Assembly (NCBI GenBank): GCA_021464245.1
Contig: JADCRB010000065.1
Span: forward strand, 1,434,689-1,498,688
DNA: 64,000 nt
Origin: Carallia brachiata
Taxonomy: Eukaryota > Streptophyta > Magnoliopsida > Malpighiales > Rhizophoraceae
Direction: 5' to 3'
The notes beneath the pieces were generated by a model, which saw nothing but the letters and a program-made list of their open reading frames with translations, did not search any database and had not been told where the DNA came from. Both the position numbers and the translations under genes were made by a program. Below are positions 50,763 to 63,522 of the stretch, piece by piece; the stretch's first letter is position 1, and every line of letters begins with the position of its first letter.

Positions 50763-50799
50763 GGGTTGCTAACTCAACGGTAGAGTACTCGGCTTTTAA
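50763..50799 (+). pseudogene. trnK-UUU: 5' exon of plastid trnK-UUU (nuclear plastid DNA fragment)
   Basis: GGGTTGCTAACTCAACGGTA with GAGTACTCGGCTTTTAA (37 bases) matches my recall of the chloroplast tRNA-Lys(UUU) 5' exon, ending exactly at the anticodon where the plastid matK intron begins. The next bases (GCGCGAGCTC) resemble the plastid intron start GTGCGACT only briefly and then depart. Neither matK nor the 3' exon follows. The AT-rich sequence just upstream could also be plastid-derived but I cannot confirm this. It is therefore a nuclear copy of plastid DNA, not a functional tRNA. Confidence 0.78.
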
Positions 50800-51600
50800 G
50801 CGCGAGCTCACAGCACTAGAGCTAGCTAGTGCACTAAAAAGGCCCTTTTTGGCTTTTCGTCAAATTATAGCTACGAAGCTACAAATTGGTCCCAACTCCC
50901 AAGAACAGGGACCATCATGATATTTGTAAGCACTAAGCAGCCATATTGAACTGATATCTTTAGACCACTTGCTGCTTACAACTATGTGATTTCGGGAAGT
51001 TATTGTCTCTAACAACTCCTGTACGTCGTGTCTGTTAGCACTCAGTTGCTTTCGGTCTTTAACGTCGTATTTATGTTGACAGATGCTTGGCATTGCCTAA
51101 TATTGCAAATAGATTGCGAGTGCTCACTGTCCCTACTCGTACAGAGAAAATTCTGTTGCAACAAGAAAAATATGTCATCCAGAACTTGCGGGGATCGACG
51201 TGGAGCATTTCCCACAAACTTATGGTTGCTTATGCATTTTCGTGTCCAATATCTATATAGCTTTCAAGGGCCCATTCATGAAGCCCTCCTAACGTAATTA
51301 AGAGGATTTTCTTTGCAGAGCTGAACTAGAGCTCGTATAGACAGCCTAAGTGACGTGCCGACATAGAAAGTCCAAGAATGTTTGTTCCTTCCGTCTTGGA
51401 GACGACTCGTAACAATGAGCAAGACGTAAGTCTGAAAATGTTTCTAATTAATAGATTTTTACGTAATTTAAGTTAGTAAACATAAATCAAAACTTTTGTA
51501 AATTCTGATGGAATCAAGTGTAAGTGGCCGCGTAGAGAAAAGACAAGAACAAGAAAAAGGAAGAAATCCTATATTGAAAAGAGAAGAAATGAGCAAATAA
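50800..51600. other. Unclassified, moderately GC-rich segment
   Basis: Right after the trnK fragment, GAGCTCACAGCACTAGAGCT is followed by AGCTAGTGC, giving a small palindrome (GCACTAGAGCTAGCTAGTGC). The next 500 bases are less AT-rich than the surroundings. The frames at 50860-51093 and 51028-51297 match nothing I know. It may be a decayed transposon or other inserted DNA. Confidence 0.35.
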
Positions 51601-51628
51601 GACATAACACCCAATGACCTATACCCCA

Positions 51629-51668
51629 ATATCATAAGATTTTAAGTAATATCATAAGATTTTAAGTA
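51629..51668. repeat. Perfect 20-base tandem duplication
   Basis: ATATCATAAGATTTTAAGTA occurs twice head to tail, at 51629-51648 and 51649-51668. Read directly. Confidence 0.95.
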
Positions 51669-52054
51669 AGAAGCGGTATTACTATTTGTTGCTTGTTGCC
51701 GGTCCTCCAAAAGTTACTCTTCATTGTTGAGTCCGAGCCCTTGCATATCCACATCAGCGAATTTTCCAACAAATTCTTGGCATAAAAATCAAACACCAGA
51801 AAGTTACAGAACATATACTCATGTTAAACAGATTCAAAAATTCCAATTGAGACATAAATGAGCGACGTTACAAGTCACATTATGTATTGAAGGAAGTAGG
51901 GTATGTTTCATAAAATTCTGGTCATGCGTAGTGTAGTCCCCCCTGGTTCATCGTATCCCCTTCCCCCGCACGAAAGGTTGTATTTCTGCCTCTTGTACTG
52001 TCTTGGCTCAAAAAAGAAACGAAAAAGATCGGCGGCTAGAGAGAGGAAGACAGA

Positions 52055-52200
52055 AGAAGTATTAATAATACAACAATAAAGAATATTTTTACAACAACGT
52101 TGATTTTTTTTACAACAAAAAATAACGCGATGATTTTTGTTGTATATTTTATCAATCTTATTGTAAAAATTAGTAAGATCGTTGTATTATTAATACTTCT
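52055..52200. mobile_element. 146 bp foldback MITE with 20-base perfect inverted ends
   Basis: AGAAGTATTAATAATACAAC at 52055-52074 is the exact reverse complement of 52181-52200. The inner sequence is also partly self-complementary, with TTACAACAA-type blocks on both arms. Size and structure fit a MITE. No target-site duplication is obvious, so the superfamily is not assigned. Confidence 0.7.
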
Positions 52201-55200
52201 TTTAATCAATTTCCTCCGTCTGTATATCAGTGTCAAAAAAGAAAGCACAAGTCTTTGAGATAAAGAACACTCAGAAGTCGTCCCTCGGTAAAAATGCCTT
52301 AAATTTCGGGCGTCGTCGGCAATAGTTGTGTCAGTAAATACGGTCTCATTAATCGCTGAAATTGTAGTACTGCAAAAAGTGTAGCTGTGGACCGTAATTG
52401 GTGTCCTTTCTTCTTACAATCATATTGCATGTGCAGGAAAAAGTACCTCGTCACCCTTCTGCCCGAAAGTAAAGGAAGAGGTCATGACACGTCTTGAACT
52501 CAAGACGTGGTCACGCTGTAGTTGCGATGATCAATAAAAGAATCCGAAGAGAATTAGAATTTTTGAAAATTTCGCTAAAATAATGTCATTAGCACCTGAA
52601 GTTTTATAAGATAATTTTATAAGATAAATTAAGCATTATAAAAGATAAATCAAATCATTAAAATACAATCAAGTAGCAAAAGATGTTTGATTATATATAG
52701 TCAACAGGAGTAGTTATAGTTAACAAGATTGTATAATTGCAACTGATATAGCCACAATATGCAACACGTTGTGGGTCTACGAACAGGAAAGATGCGCACT
52801 GTCTTACCTTATTTTCATTCATGAAAAGGCTATTATGAAAGGAAAAAGTTAGAATTCTAAATAAAAAGATGTTTAAAAAAGCATCAGAATTTAACTGATT
52901 GAAAATGTGTAATTATTAAGTGGAAGTGCAATTGGACTCTATTTAGTTACATTTTCAATTAAAATAATTATATATTAAATTTAACTAATTACATTTGAAT
53001 GCATTTTCAGATAACTTTTTCTCTAAAAATATAATAGGATCCATTACGAAAAGGCGAACCAAGAACCAGGAACGGGTAACATTTCTTGTCAAGCGAAATC
53101 TTAGACCAATCCTTTATATTTAGGGTTAATATTAAAAAAAATCATGATCTCTCTATAAATTAATTAATAAATATAATAATATTTTTAAAATTTCATAATT
53201 TAGATTTTGTAGAAATTTTTTATAATAAATTTATCATTTCATCTAGTTTAATAGATAGAATCTGTCAAAAATAATGATTTGTTACGATAATATGAACCAT
53301 ATGCTAATAAGTAATATAAAAATATGGCAACTAACATTCATGTCAGGTGCAAAAAATAACCATTAAATTCGACAATGTAGTAGATTTATTAAGAAAAAAT
53401 TCCTACAAAATTTAAATTGTAAATTTTTAATTATGATTTTAAATTTATTAATTTACGCAAACATCATAATTTTTTTTTTAGGTGTTAACCCTTGCATTTA
53501 TTAGATGAGCATTCATGTGCAATATTAGAATCATAAGGAGTGATTCTGGTATCGCTATGCCAAGGATGTCAAACTGGTAACTAAATGATGTGTTTGTCGT
53601 ATTTCTTCAGTTTGGGCTTTAGAGTGCAGAGATTATACATGAGCCATTTCTACTTTATCAGTTCTAGCGAACGTGCTGAATCTTTCAACTGTCAATAGAA
53701 CCTCTCAATCCAAAGACACTAGCAATCTAGCATCCAATGCCAATTTAAATGTGTGTGTATTGGAGTTTTTGCTTATGTGGCGTGTTCTTCTTAATTCATA
53801 AATAAATTGAGGGAAATAAATAGCAAAACAAGGCAAAAAATTTCTCTCAAATACTCAAAATTTAATTCACTTAATTTTTTTGTCCTTTGTTTCTTAAAAA
53901 TAAAAAATGTTATCCCAAATTAGGAGATTTTCATATTAACTAGAACAATTTTTCTTTAATTTTTGGAATATTAAGACTCTTATATAAACTAAGATACCAA
54001 TCATAATTAGAAACCTAAGTTAAGTCCACCACTCAATTTTAATTTGAAATTACTGCAATAAAAAAAAACTTAGTCAAATAGAATGTTATATTTAGCCAAT
54101 TAATCATTAAAAAATACATTTAAAGGTAAAATTTTATATACCCAATAATTATTATTGAAAATTAGCATTGAATAATGACATAAAAAGTATAAAACATAAA
54201 AGAATTTGACATTGTATATTGTTGTTATTTCTAAATTAATGTTCTACATTAATTTAGAAGTTTAATAAAATTAGGATTTAAATTTCTATGAATATTAGAT
54301 ATCTGATTTTCTCAAAATACTTTCATATTAATTAATAATAAGAAACTCAACTTACTTAATTAAGATCTAACTTATATTACAAGTTATTCAGTTTATATCG
54401 TCATACAGTTGCGCGGGTTATATCCTAATTTGGACACACCAAGTGCTAACGAAACTAAATAACTAACCCTGCCGACAGAACCTCGTTAAATCAAGGGAAC
54501 GAAATATGGAACTTACTTTAGTTTTCCAATTCTATCATTCGAATGCAATCAATGATAGGCATATGCAACACATGCCTCTTCGTACTGTCATAAAAGATGG
54601 GGTTTTAAATTTCTAATCCAGATGAGCGAAGTAGAAAATCATTTGTTAGAATAAAGGGCGCAGGACGCCCAAGGGAAAAAGAAAGAGGAAATTCCTGGAT
54701 GATAATAGCATCATTTATATCTTTGCATTTGCCCAAAAAGGTAAAGTGTATTTTAGTAAACGAGACTCTCGTATTTGTAAGATTGAGGAAGAGTCGATAT
54801 TTGTTAAAATTGAGAAAAAGTCAACATACTCAACATTTATATGATTTGGGAAGAAAACCATGATTGTGGGATTTGAGAAATAAGTGATAAACACAACTTT
54901 CTATGAAGAGACTGATTTTAGAATTTAAATTTGTGACTATTAGGTAAGCAGTAACATTTTTCTGTTACATCAAAGCTTACCTTTCAACAAAAATAGAAAC
55001 GGCAAAATTACATGCAAGGAATTGGATGTGTCTCAAACTAATGTCTATATACATTATATTTTCAATTTTTAAGGTTTTAATGAATAATTGCCATTAACAA
55101 TGAGACATAAACGTGTAATTAATTAATCCGTGCACTCATATATGCAACGTCAAGTTAATGTATGTAAGGTAAAAAGTATTTTCCTTAACTAAACCAGCCA

Positions 55201-55926
55201 CAAGGAGCAACAAATATAACATATATAGCTAATTAGAATTTTCTTCTTCTTTTTGCTTTAGTAACTGATTAGAATTGCTGAAAAATTTTTGTTTCCATTT
55301 CTCCCTCCCTACACTAGGTTCATCTAGTGGTACTGTATAAGTTTATGTAATAAAACTCAATGGAAATAGTACTAAAAGATAACTTAATGAGAAAGTAGAG
55401 AGGTGAAATTTCTGGGGATTAATATAAGATGAAAAGTCAAACCCAACTACTTGTTATTCAGGTACAAACACACCGAGAGGTGCACATAGTACAAAAATTT
55501 GAGTTCTAGAAGGGCAAGACGCCATTACAAAGAAAATGATTCAGTGGGAACAACTTCGTCCAAATGTGTGCTTCAGCTGTACAATCATATACACTAACAG
55601 TTTGCGGCTACAATTGATCCAACACAACACACAATCTGAATGCTTTGCATGTGTAGTCGTTCCCACCAAATCAGCCTCATCCTAGTACAACCACTACTAC
55701 TATTCAGTACATAATAATAGCATATTTCTTCATAATTGAGATGTACTCTAATAATTTACACTTTCTTTTTTTTGTCTCAACTAACTAAGATGGATAATGT
55801 TATGTTTCTGGCTTTGCTTTGACCAGAAACAAGGTTTGAGACAGACCTCTAGCTACACTCATAATTAGAACAAAGACAGAACTACTTTTCTAACATTGAC
55901 GGGCTTGCTTTGATTCTTTTGACTAA
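52201..55926. other. AT-rich intergenic region downstream of MYB
   Basis: No gene seen. A GC-richer patch at 52.25-52.56 kb contains CGGGCGTCGTCGGCAATAG; it might be a decayed transposon end but no partner end was found. The last few hundred bases before 55927 are probably the MYB 3'UTR. Confidence 0.45.
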
Positions 55927-57559
55927 TTAAAATAGCTCGGCGCTGTCCACTAATGACATATTAATTAGGTCTTCTTGACCCTGGGATACTGCGCATTCAT
56001 CAAACAGCAGCCATTTTTCCAGCAACGTGAGAGGGACTTGTGTCTCCATGGTTGTTTTTGGCTGGCTTTCATCTTGGAAGAGGCTGCAGGTTTCTGGTGT
56101 GAAATTTGCGTTTTCGTCCACCGACTGAGAGGCATCAGAGTTGGAAGAATTGAAGCTGAAGAGAGAGTCAAAAGCCTCAGGCGTGGCCACACCCTGTGCA
56201 CCTTCGCTGGAGCTGGAATTGGCGGCTGCTGCTGCTGCTGTTGTGTTGTTGGATGAATTTTCGGTGGTATCCGAATTTGTTTGGTCAGCTAGCTTTGACG
56301 GGCTTTTTTTCCAGTTTTTGAGCAATTTGGCTATGTTTTCAGCACTCGATGCATAAGGAGTTGTTGCTTGATGGGGTCTAGTATGAGTCTCAAAGGTGTT
56401 AGAACTCGGGGGCTTTGAGTCAGACAAACAACTCGGTTTGTCGAGGGACAAAGCCTCACAAAGGGCTTGTTTGGCCAGGCGGATGTCTGTTTGAAGCCTT
56501 CTCTCCCACTGGCCCTTTGCCTGTGAAGCAGAGATAACGCCCTGGTTTTGGCCATCTTGTAGCTTTTTCAGCTTCTTTTTCAAGTGGGTATTCCAATAGT
56601 TTTTATGTCATTGTCTGTTCTCTGCGGCAGATACGATGCTATGGCTGCCCATCTGCATCCATACAAAAATCCCAATTAGATTTTAGGGTTGCTTCAAATT
56701 CCTTCCTCATAAACAGTACAAAAGAAATGTTTTTTAAATCTCTTTCCCCCATGTGTGGCACTAAGAAATCTAGCTACTTGATTTTGTCAAACAAAAAAAA
56801 ATCCTTCAACCCAAAAGTTTAAGCTATTTGGTGAGACCCATAAATGAATCATACGCGTAGATATATTGCTAACGCGAAGAGATCAATATGTATGTATACT
56901 CAGATATGTATCAAAAGAGAGAGTTACCTATTGCCCAAAAGCTCTTGCAGATGTATGATCATCTTCTCTTCATGCTCAGTGAAGTTACCGCGCTTAATCC
57001 CTGGCCGTAAATAATTAGTCCATCTGAGCCTGCAGCTTTTACTGCATCTAAGCAAACCTGAAAAACCCCATCACCAAGCAAATAATTAATGAAGGCTGTG
57101 ATTTAAAGCCCAAAAAAAAAAAACCAGTACTGCATCCAGAAAAATAAATACCGCCCTAAATCCACGCCTCTGTGGTACTGAAAAGGCCAGAAAAAGGAGG
57201 AAAACAGGAATCAAGATGCATGACAGCAAAGCCCGTGCACAGTACATTAAATACACCACTTTAATGACCAAACCAACCCAAGCAGAAAGAAACCCAAAAA
57301 TCCAAAAAGATAAAAATAAGGGAGTTTTTGAATTGAGCAATAAATTCAATAAGAAAGCAGAAAACTTGTAAAATTTTAAATGAAGAAAAACCTAAAACCT
57401 ACACACAAAAAAAAAAAAGTACGAACCTGTGTTAGTAGGGACTGATCTCCAATTCCCAGGTCCATGTTCTTGAATGTAAGAGACCAAGATGATATCTTCT
57501 TCAGGGGTCCATGGCCCTTTCTTCACTCCTATTTTGTCACAGCAAGGTGGTCTCCCCAT
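55927..57559 (-). CDS. R2R3-MYB transcription factor, subgroup 1 (MYB30/94/96/306 type), one frameshift
   Basis: Exons: 57559-57427, 57057-56928 and 56652-55927, with GT..AG introns at the positions typical for R2R3-MYBs. About 329 residues once one missing base is counted. The N-terminus is [21 protein letters not shown]2 has its three Trp residues. R3 begins [18 protein letters not shown] and ends [20 protein letters not shown]. Subgroup-1 markers follow: [35 protein letters not shown], and near the C-terminus LTLLEKWLL with [12 protein letters not shown] at the end. Relatives control very-long-chain fatty acid and cuticular wax genes, drought response and hypersensitive cell death; the exact role here is inference. 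The frame breaks in the A run of DIKN at 56600-56604, which has five A where six are needed. Without that base no full DNA-binding domain can be read. Confidence 0.9.
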
Positions 57560-60500
57560 ACTTTCCTATACTCGAAGCTGATAAAAAAAAAAAAAAAAAA
57601 AAACAAAGGCTCAAGCCTATCTCAAACCTTTTCCTAGAAATCGAGATTGCTATTAACAATTATCAAAAGGGTTGGTCAAGGTCTTCAAAGATATACACAT
57701 ATATGTGTGCTTGTGTGTGTATGGACTCAAAATGTCTTTCTTTCCTCTTAGAAATAAAAAGACAAGCGTCCACGGCAAAGGGTTTGGCTTGTCTGTCCAT
57801 GTATATATATATACTAATAAAAGAGGAGGTGTTTTACGCTGACCAAAAGAGAGGTAAAAGTGTTTTTTTCCTCATGGTCAAATTGGCCAGCAAAGTACAG
57901 CACTTTGCCTCTCTATCTCTCGCTCTCTCTCTGTGTGCCATGTGGCATTCATTATGGGCATCTTGTGGAGGTGGCACACCGAAGAGAGAAAAAAAAAATC
58001 CCAACTTATGTTTGCATCATTTATACGTCTATATTTAATTAATAATAAGTAAAATTATAATTTTATTTAATAATATTTAATAATTTTTTTGTACTTGCAT
58101 CACCTTTTGGCACTTTCAAGTTGGAAAGTTTTTCCCTTACGCTTAACCCATTTAATGCCTGTGCATCATCAATTGAGTGACTCTCTGGCTGTCCAAAGTA
58201 AATTTAAAGTTTTGAATCTGGTGCACAGTTGCTGCTAGTCCTTTGATATGTATAGACGAGGTTACTTTCAGTCAAGAAATTTAAACCTCAATCTTGTGAT
58301 GTGTGCAAGATCTTGATGTGTGCTTAGAATTTGGATTCTTCAACTTACATCACCTCTGGTCAAAAAAAAAAAAAACTTACATCACCTGCATGCGGGTCAA
58401 GTAGTATGGGGACAAATTTTTCTTCTTTTCATATTTGAATTAGCTAGCTTTCCATGGCAGAGACAAATCAGAATTAATTAATGTCACTCTCAATATTTCA
58501 GGCATATGAAAAGGGGAAAGGAAAAATAAATCTGGCGCACTCATTTATGAAGACCAAGAAAAAATGAAGAAGAAACTACGCTTACAACAATTAACGAATG
58601 ACATTTGTTAGAACAAATGGCATACGGTAAGCTGATCATAATGCAGAAACGCTGATGATTGTGTCTTTGCTATACTTGCGAGCATGCTAGAGGGTGCATA
58701 TGCAACAAGTACTCTACACACAAATTCTAACTAAAAACATATAATCTACAACTTTGTGTGTAACAGAGATTTAAGTGTGATACTTGGAGGTCCAATAAGA
58801 CTCAAAATGAAAGTCCAACAAATCAAAGTTAGCATCCATTAAGACTCAAAATTAGGCCTCTGTTAGTGCAATCCGAGGTTGGGGAAGGGGGGATGGGTTT
58901 AAAGCATTAAGGTTCCTTGTGATCTTTGTTTTTTTTAAAATAAACATTGCCATTAATTCCAGTTGTTTTTTTCTTTATTAAAGATCTCTATGCAATTAGG
59001 TGTTTGTTCAATCAGTTGCTGTAAAACATAATATATCTATACTAATTCTTTTGAAAGCTACAATTTACAAACAGTTATTAAATGCTTTATGTAAAAAAAA
59101 AAAAAAAAAGGAACGAAAATCTTCTTGACAATTTGGGAAATGAGTATTTTCAAAAAAAGGATATTTTCCGTTTTTTAATACAAGAATAATTTCAAATTTT
59201 CAATTTTAATCCTCAATAACAGAATAATAAATTGCTAAAAGCAAGATTGATGTCTAATTTGATCAAAGAACAAAAGGCAGAAGAATACCCCAAATTTATA
59301 CCACAAGTTGTATGTGAAAAAAATGGCCAAAATGATTGAAATTTGCCCTGAAAAACAGATAGATAAAATTACTTGTTTCAAGTTCCAGCATCTTACCATG
59401 ATAACTTGAGTTAAAGCTTTAAGAAACTTTCTATTTTTCCAGTGAAAGAGTCAGATTCGCTGGACTGATTGCTAAAAGTGATCCAAGCTGTGGGCGCACG
59501 GGATTCCACTAGTGGATTTAGTATTCAGATTTTAAAAAGTCCAATTTAACGCTAATTTTGATGAAATTTATCGAAAACCCATTCCCAATCAAATCTCGGA
59601 GATAATTACTTGAGTAACTTTCAAACAATCTTTTCCAATCATCAACAAGTCATGAATTGTGATGACAACATAAGGTTCTTCGATTTTGGAAATGGTATTT
59701 AAGTTGATGTGCAATATCTATAAGTAAAAAAATTCTTTAGACGAGTTCTTTAAAGAATGCCTTAATAGTTAGAATTCATTACTTTTATTTTAAAAATTTT
59801 GAGTTTAAATCATGAGAAAAGAAACATAAGATTTATAAAAGAGTAGAGTTACCCTATTGTGTAATTTATAATTTAATTGACTTCTTAATAGACCAAAATA
59901 AAAAATATTTTTAGATGGATTGTCCACGAATACAGTTAAAAGCTAAATTTATCTAACTATATAAAAAATGTTGAAAATTTAAGCTTCAACTTTCCCAAAT
60001 TTTCACAAAACATAGGCTTTAATTGCGATGCATTATAGGAAAATGAAAATCTTATGGTTCAAGAATTATTATGACGCAGCTTAGGTCATATTGATTAGTG
60101 AATAAACGTAATATAAGAATTTATATGTTGCAATCAAATGACGACGGTCCAGACGTAGCACTACCAATTTCAACTAGTATCTTAGGAGGTGTTTGAATAA
60201 ACTTTTGAAGTGATACATTTGTATTTCATTTTTTAAAAATAGGAATATAAGTGTTTGGTAAATATTTTAGCGCTGTTTGATTTTACTATTTCCTTATTTG
60301 ACTCTTCAATAACAGCTGATTGAAAAATAGTTCTAACCTACCTTTTACTATTTTGAATTACTTTTTACTTTTTAATATTAATAATAGTTTATATAAACTA
60401 AATTACACTTAAAGAATATTTATATAATTTTACTATTTTTTTTTCTTTCAACATGAATTAGATGTATTAATTTATTTTATTAGTGTTTATATAACTTCAA

Positions 60501-63154
60501 TAATTTCTTTTTTCAAATATTCCTAAATAATATTTTTTTCACTTCAATTTTTTTTAATAATGACACTTATAAAAAAATCTCAAGCATAATAATTTTTATT
60601 ATTTAGTAAAAATTATTATTTTTTAAAAAAATTTAAAACTTAAGTAAAACAATTCTCAATATATTTATAAAAACAATTCTCAATATTATTTATAAAATAT
60701 TATTATAAAAATATAAAATTATAAAATATAAAAATAAAATTTATAATATAATATATCTATATAAATTACATGTCCAAATTAGACATTTCATTATTCAACA
60801 GTAATAGTAAATATAAAATTAATCAAATATTTCATTAATTTTATCAGTAATCAACCATAACATATAAGAATCAGTAATCAACAATCAGCAGCAGCAGCAA
60901 TCAGTAACAATAATTAATAATAATAATATTTAACAGGTAATCTAAATAAGTAATCAGTAACAATAATTAATAATAATAATATTCAATAGGTAATCTAAAT
61001 AAGTCTTTAAATATTTTGGCAGCAATTGATCTGTGACTCATCAGACTTTTTCCATGCACATATACTTGTAGCAATCACTGTTCAAGGGATGTGAAGCACA
61101 ATTAATTAAGACATATTCGTCGAAAGTTCAAACTATACGATAAAAGAGAATTTTTGAAAGTCGACATGAAATTTTCTTGTTAAATAATATCCTATACTTT
61201 AGGCCATCAAGACATGAATATATCAGAGCGGTGACTTCATGTAGGACCACATTGAAAATGGGAATCAATATGGAAGTGGCATGGTCTTCCACAAAGAAAT
61301 CATTAATCACTACCAAAATTATTGGCAAAATTAGAATTTCAATATTTTAGTTGATATTGTAGCAGTAGCACCAATTAGACCACCGCAAACCTCTTTTCAT
61401 TTTTTTTTTTTTTAAATTACAGAAGAAGTGGAAAGGTAGACAATTTTACGGAACTAAAAAAAAGACAAAAAAATATCGATAAAATATCTAATTACTTGTG
61501 TTATAAATACAAGATAAAGGCGGGAGGTTTTTAATCACAATCACTCAAAAATACAGTAACTAATGAAAAGACAGAGTTTAAGGAAAACTAATGAAAAGAC
61601 AAGGAAAAGTTGTCCGACCATAATGACTGCTGATGCACGGTATGAGAAAAAAATATTGACCGTATGAAGGAATGGTTTAACGATAACTTGTTGTACTTTT
61701 TCGAATTTAAATTTTTTTTTTGTTGATGTCCATTGCTAGAGTTTATTCAAAATTGATGACGTAATATATTTGTAAGTTTAAAATTAGTTTACATTTGAAT
61801 TAGATATGAGGAAAATTAACGTGAATTCAATAGTTTTCACGTGATAAATTTTTTTTATAAACAAATTAAATAAAAATAACAATAAACAATCTCTAATTTT
61901 AACACATAAATATGATAATTTATAAATATAATAATTTTTTTATCGGTAATTATCTTTTTTGTTGTCGAAAAAAATATTGAAAAGAAGTACACAGAGAAGT
62001 CGGCAACTTGCATTTGGATTCTTGTATACGTGGGATGCGATGACTATTGGGTAAGTTTGGATTCATGTGCTGATATGGCGACAATTGGACGGTCTGTGAT
62101 GTCTGATCGATAAATAGGAGAGAGAGAAACTCCATCAAATCCTTATAAAATAGTATGGTGCGGAGGCCCGTGTGTAAACCATGAAAATAGTATAATAAGG
62201 GAGCTGAATTGTTCCAGGAAGCCGCGGCCAACTGTTCCTTTTTTTTTTTTTTTTTGTTAATTAGGAAATCTGGCCGTAAGTTATGTTGTGGGAACAATTC
62301 ATTTTTCTCTTATAAATTCATTTCTTTTTTAAAATTAGAATAAAAAATTGGAAGATAAAAATTTAAATTTTTAATCATTCGAGTGTTTGTTCGAGAGAAT
62401 TTTTTTAATAGCTAACTGATCCTCTTTGATTGGAGATAAATGGAGCAGATGTAAATATGAGAAAATTTTTCAACGTCTGAACACAAAATAAATATTAGAT
62501 CAAGTTTCTATTATATAGAAGATTAAAGATTTACATCACGAAAATTTTTGAAAAATTTTTAAATTTTAAAATAATAGTAAATTCATCTAAAGCTGGTATG
62601 TTTGGAAATTTTTCAAAAGAAAAGAAAAAAAATATTTTTTTTATTTTTTTTATTCATTTTCTAACAATCTAAACAACTATCTTTTACTTTTTATCTTACA
62701 AATTACTATTAATTTCCTTTCTCACAACTTTCTAATCATTACTTTTTACTAATCATAATATTATCATTACTGTACTATTTTTTTATTCTTCTTTTTCTAT
62801 TCACTTTCTAACTAAACAAACAAGACCTCAATTTTAAAAAATAAAAGTAAAATTATTACAAAATTTTTACCATATCAACAATAAAGTTAAATCGTGAAGA
62901 ATTATAAAAAAAATTTTGTAATGGATATCACTACTTTATATAGAATGACAGTAAGGATAAGGAACTATTAACAATTGATTTCGTATGTTTGCATTAGGCA
63001 GGAATCCCCCTAACAGTACATGGAACTTGAACATGTGATCTGTGCTAATATTAAGGTTTTGTTGGCGGTAATTATTTTTCATTTTTTTATAGTCATTTAT
63101 TTGTGGTATGTGTTTATTAGTTATCAAAAAGTTAAAAGTTAAATATATTATAAA
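57560..63154. other. MYB promoter and gene-free AT-rich region
   Basis: A TATATATATA stretch near 57801-57812 may serve as the MYB TATA box, giving a 5'UTR of about 200 bases. Beyond 58 kb I see no gene. The region has many homopolymers, a 53-base tandem duplication at 60900-61005 and very AT-rich stretches. The frame at 57511-58038 overlaps the MYB start on the other strand and is not a gene. Confidence 0.45.
60900..61005. repeat. 53-base tandem duplication
   Basis: ATCAGTAACAATAATTAATA with AATAATAAT and AGGTAATCTAAATAAGT occurs at 60900-60952 and again at 60953-61005 with two or so substitutions. A short CAG run (60887-60899) lies just before it. Confidence 0.9.
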
Positions 63155-63335
63155 TGAGTAATGCTAAATATTTTTTTTTGAAAATCGTATTATAAAATAT
63201 CTCGATATATAATTATGAAAAGAATTATTAACTTTTTTTATAATTTAACAGTATTAGAAAAATTAACGATTCTTTCTATAAATATATGTTTCAGAATATT
63301 CATAACACGATTTTCAAGATATTTAACATTACTCA
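63155..63335. mobile_element. 181 bp foldback MITE, hAT-like, with 7-8 base target-site duplication
   Basis: The ends TGAGTAATGCTAAATAT (63155) and, reverse-complemented, TGAGTAATGTTAAATAT (63335) are inverted repeats whose similarity continues along most of both arms (GAAAATCGTATTATAAA versus GAAAATCGTGTTATGAA). TTATAAA flanks it on both sides (63148-63154 and 63336-63342), or ATTATAAA if the ends are taken one base in. A 7-8 base duplication is what hAT-type elements make. It codes for nothing. Confidence 0.82.
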
Positions 63336-63468
63336 TTATAAAATTGTTATTATAAAGTGTTAATATGTTAATTTTTGTTAGATGATTAAAAAAAAAAAAG
63401 GCCAAAAGATAACTATGGATTACAAGCTCTTAATATTAAAAATATTTCCTTTTTTTTTTCACTTTTGA

Positions 63469-63522
63469 GTTGAGTAAATTCTGATTCAAGCTTGTGTTGA
63501 GTAAATTCTGATTCAAGCTTGT
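63469..63522. repeat. Perfect 27-base tandem duplication
   Basis: GTTGAGTAAATTCTGATTCA with AGCTTGT occurs twice head to tail, at 63469-63495 and 63496-63522. Read directly. Confidence 0.95.

Noticed and set aside
57511..58038. 175-codon open frame (+) over the MYB start
   Set aside because: Antisense to MYB exon 1, includes poly(A) and microsatellite sequence, and has no motif.
62593..62828. Possible DNA transposon with GGTATGTTTGG and CAAACAAGACC ends
   Set aside because: The ends match poorly when reverse-complemented and no target-site duplication could be found.
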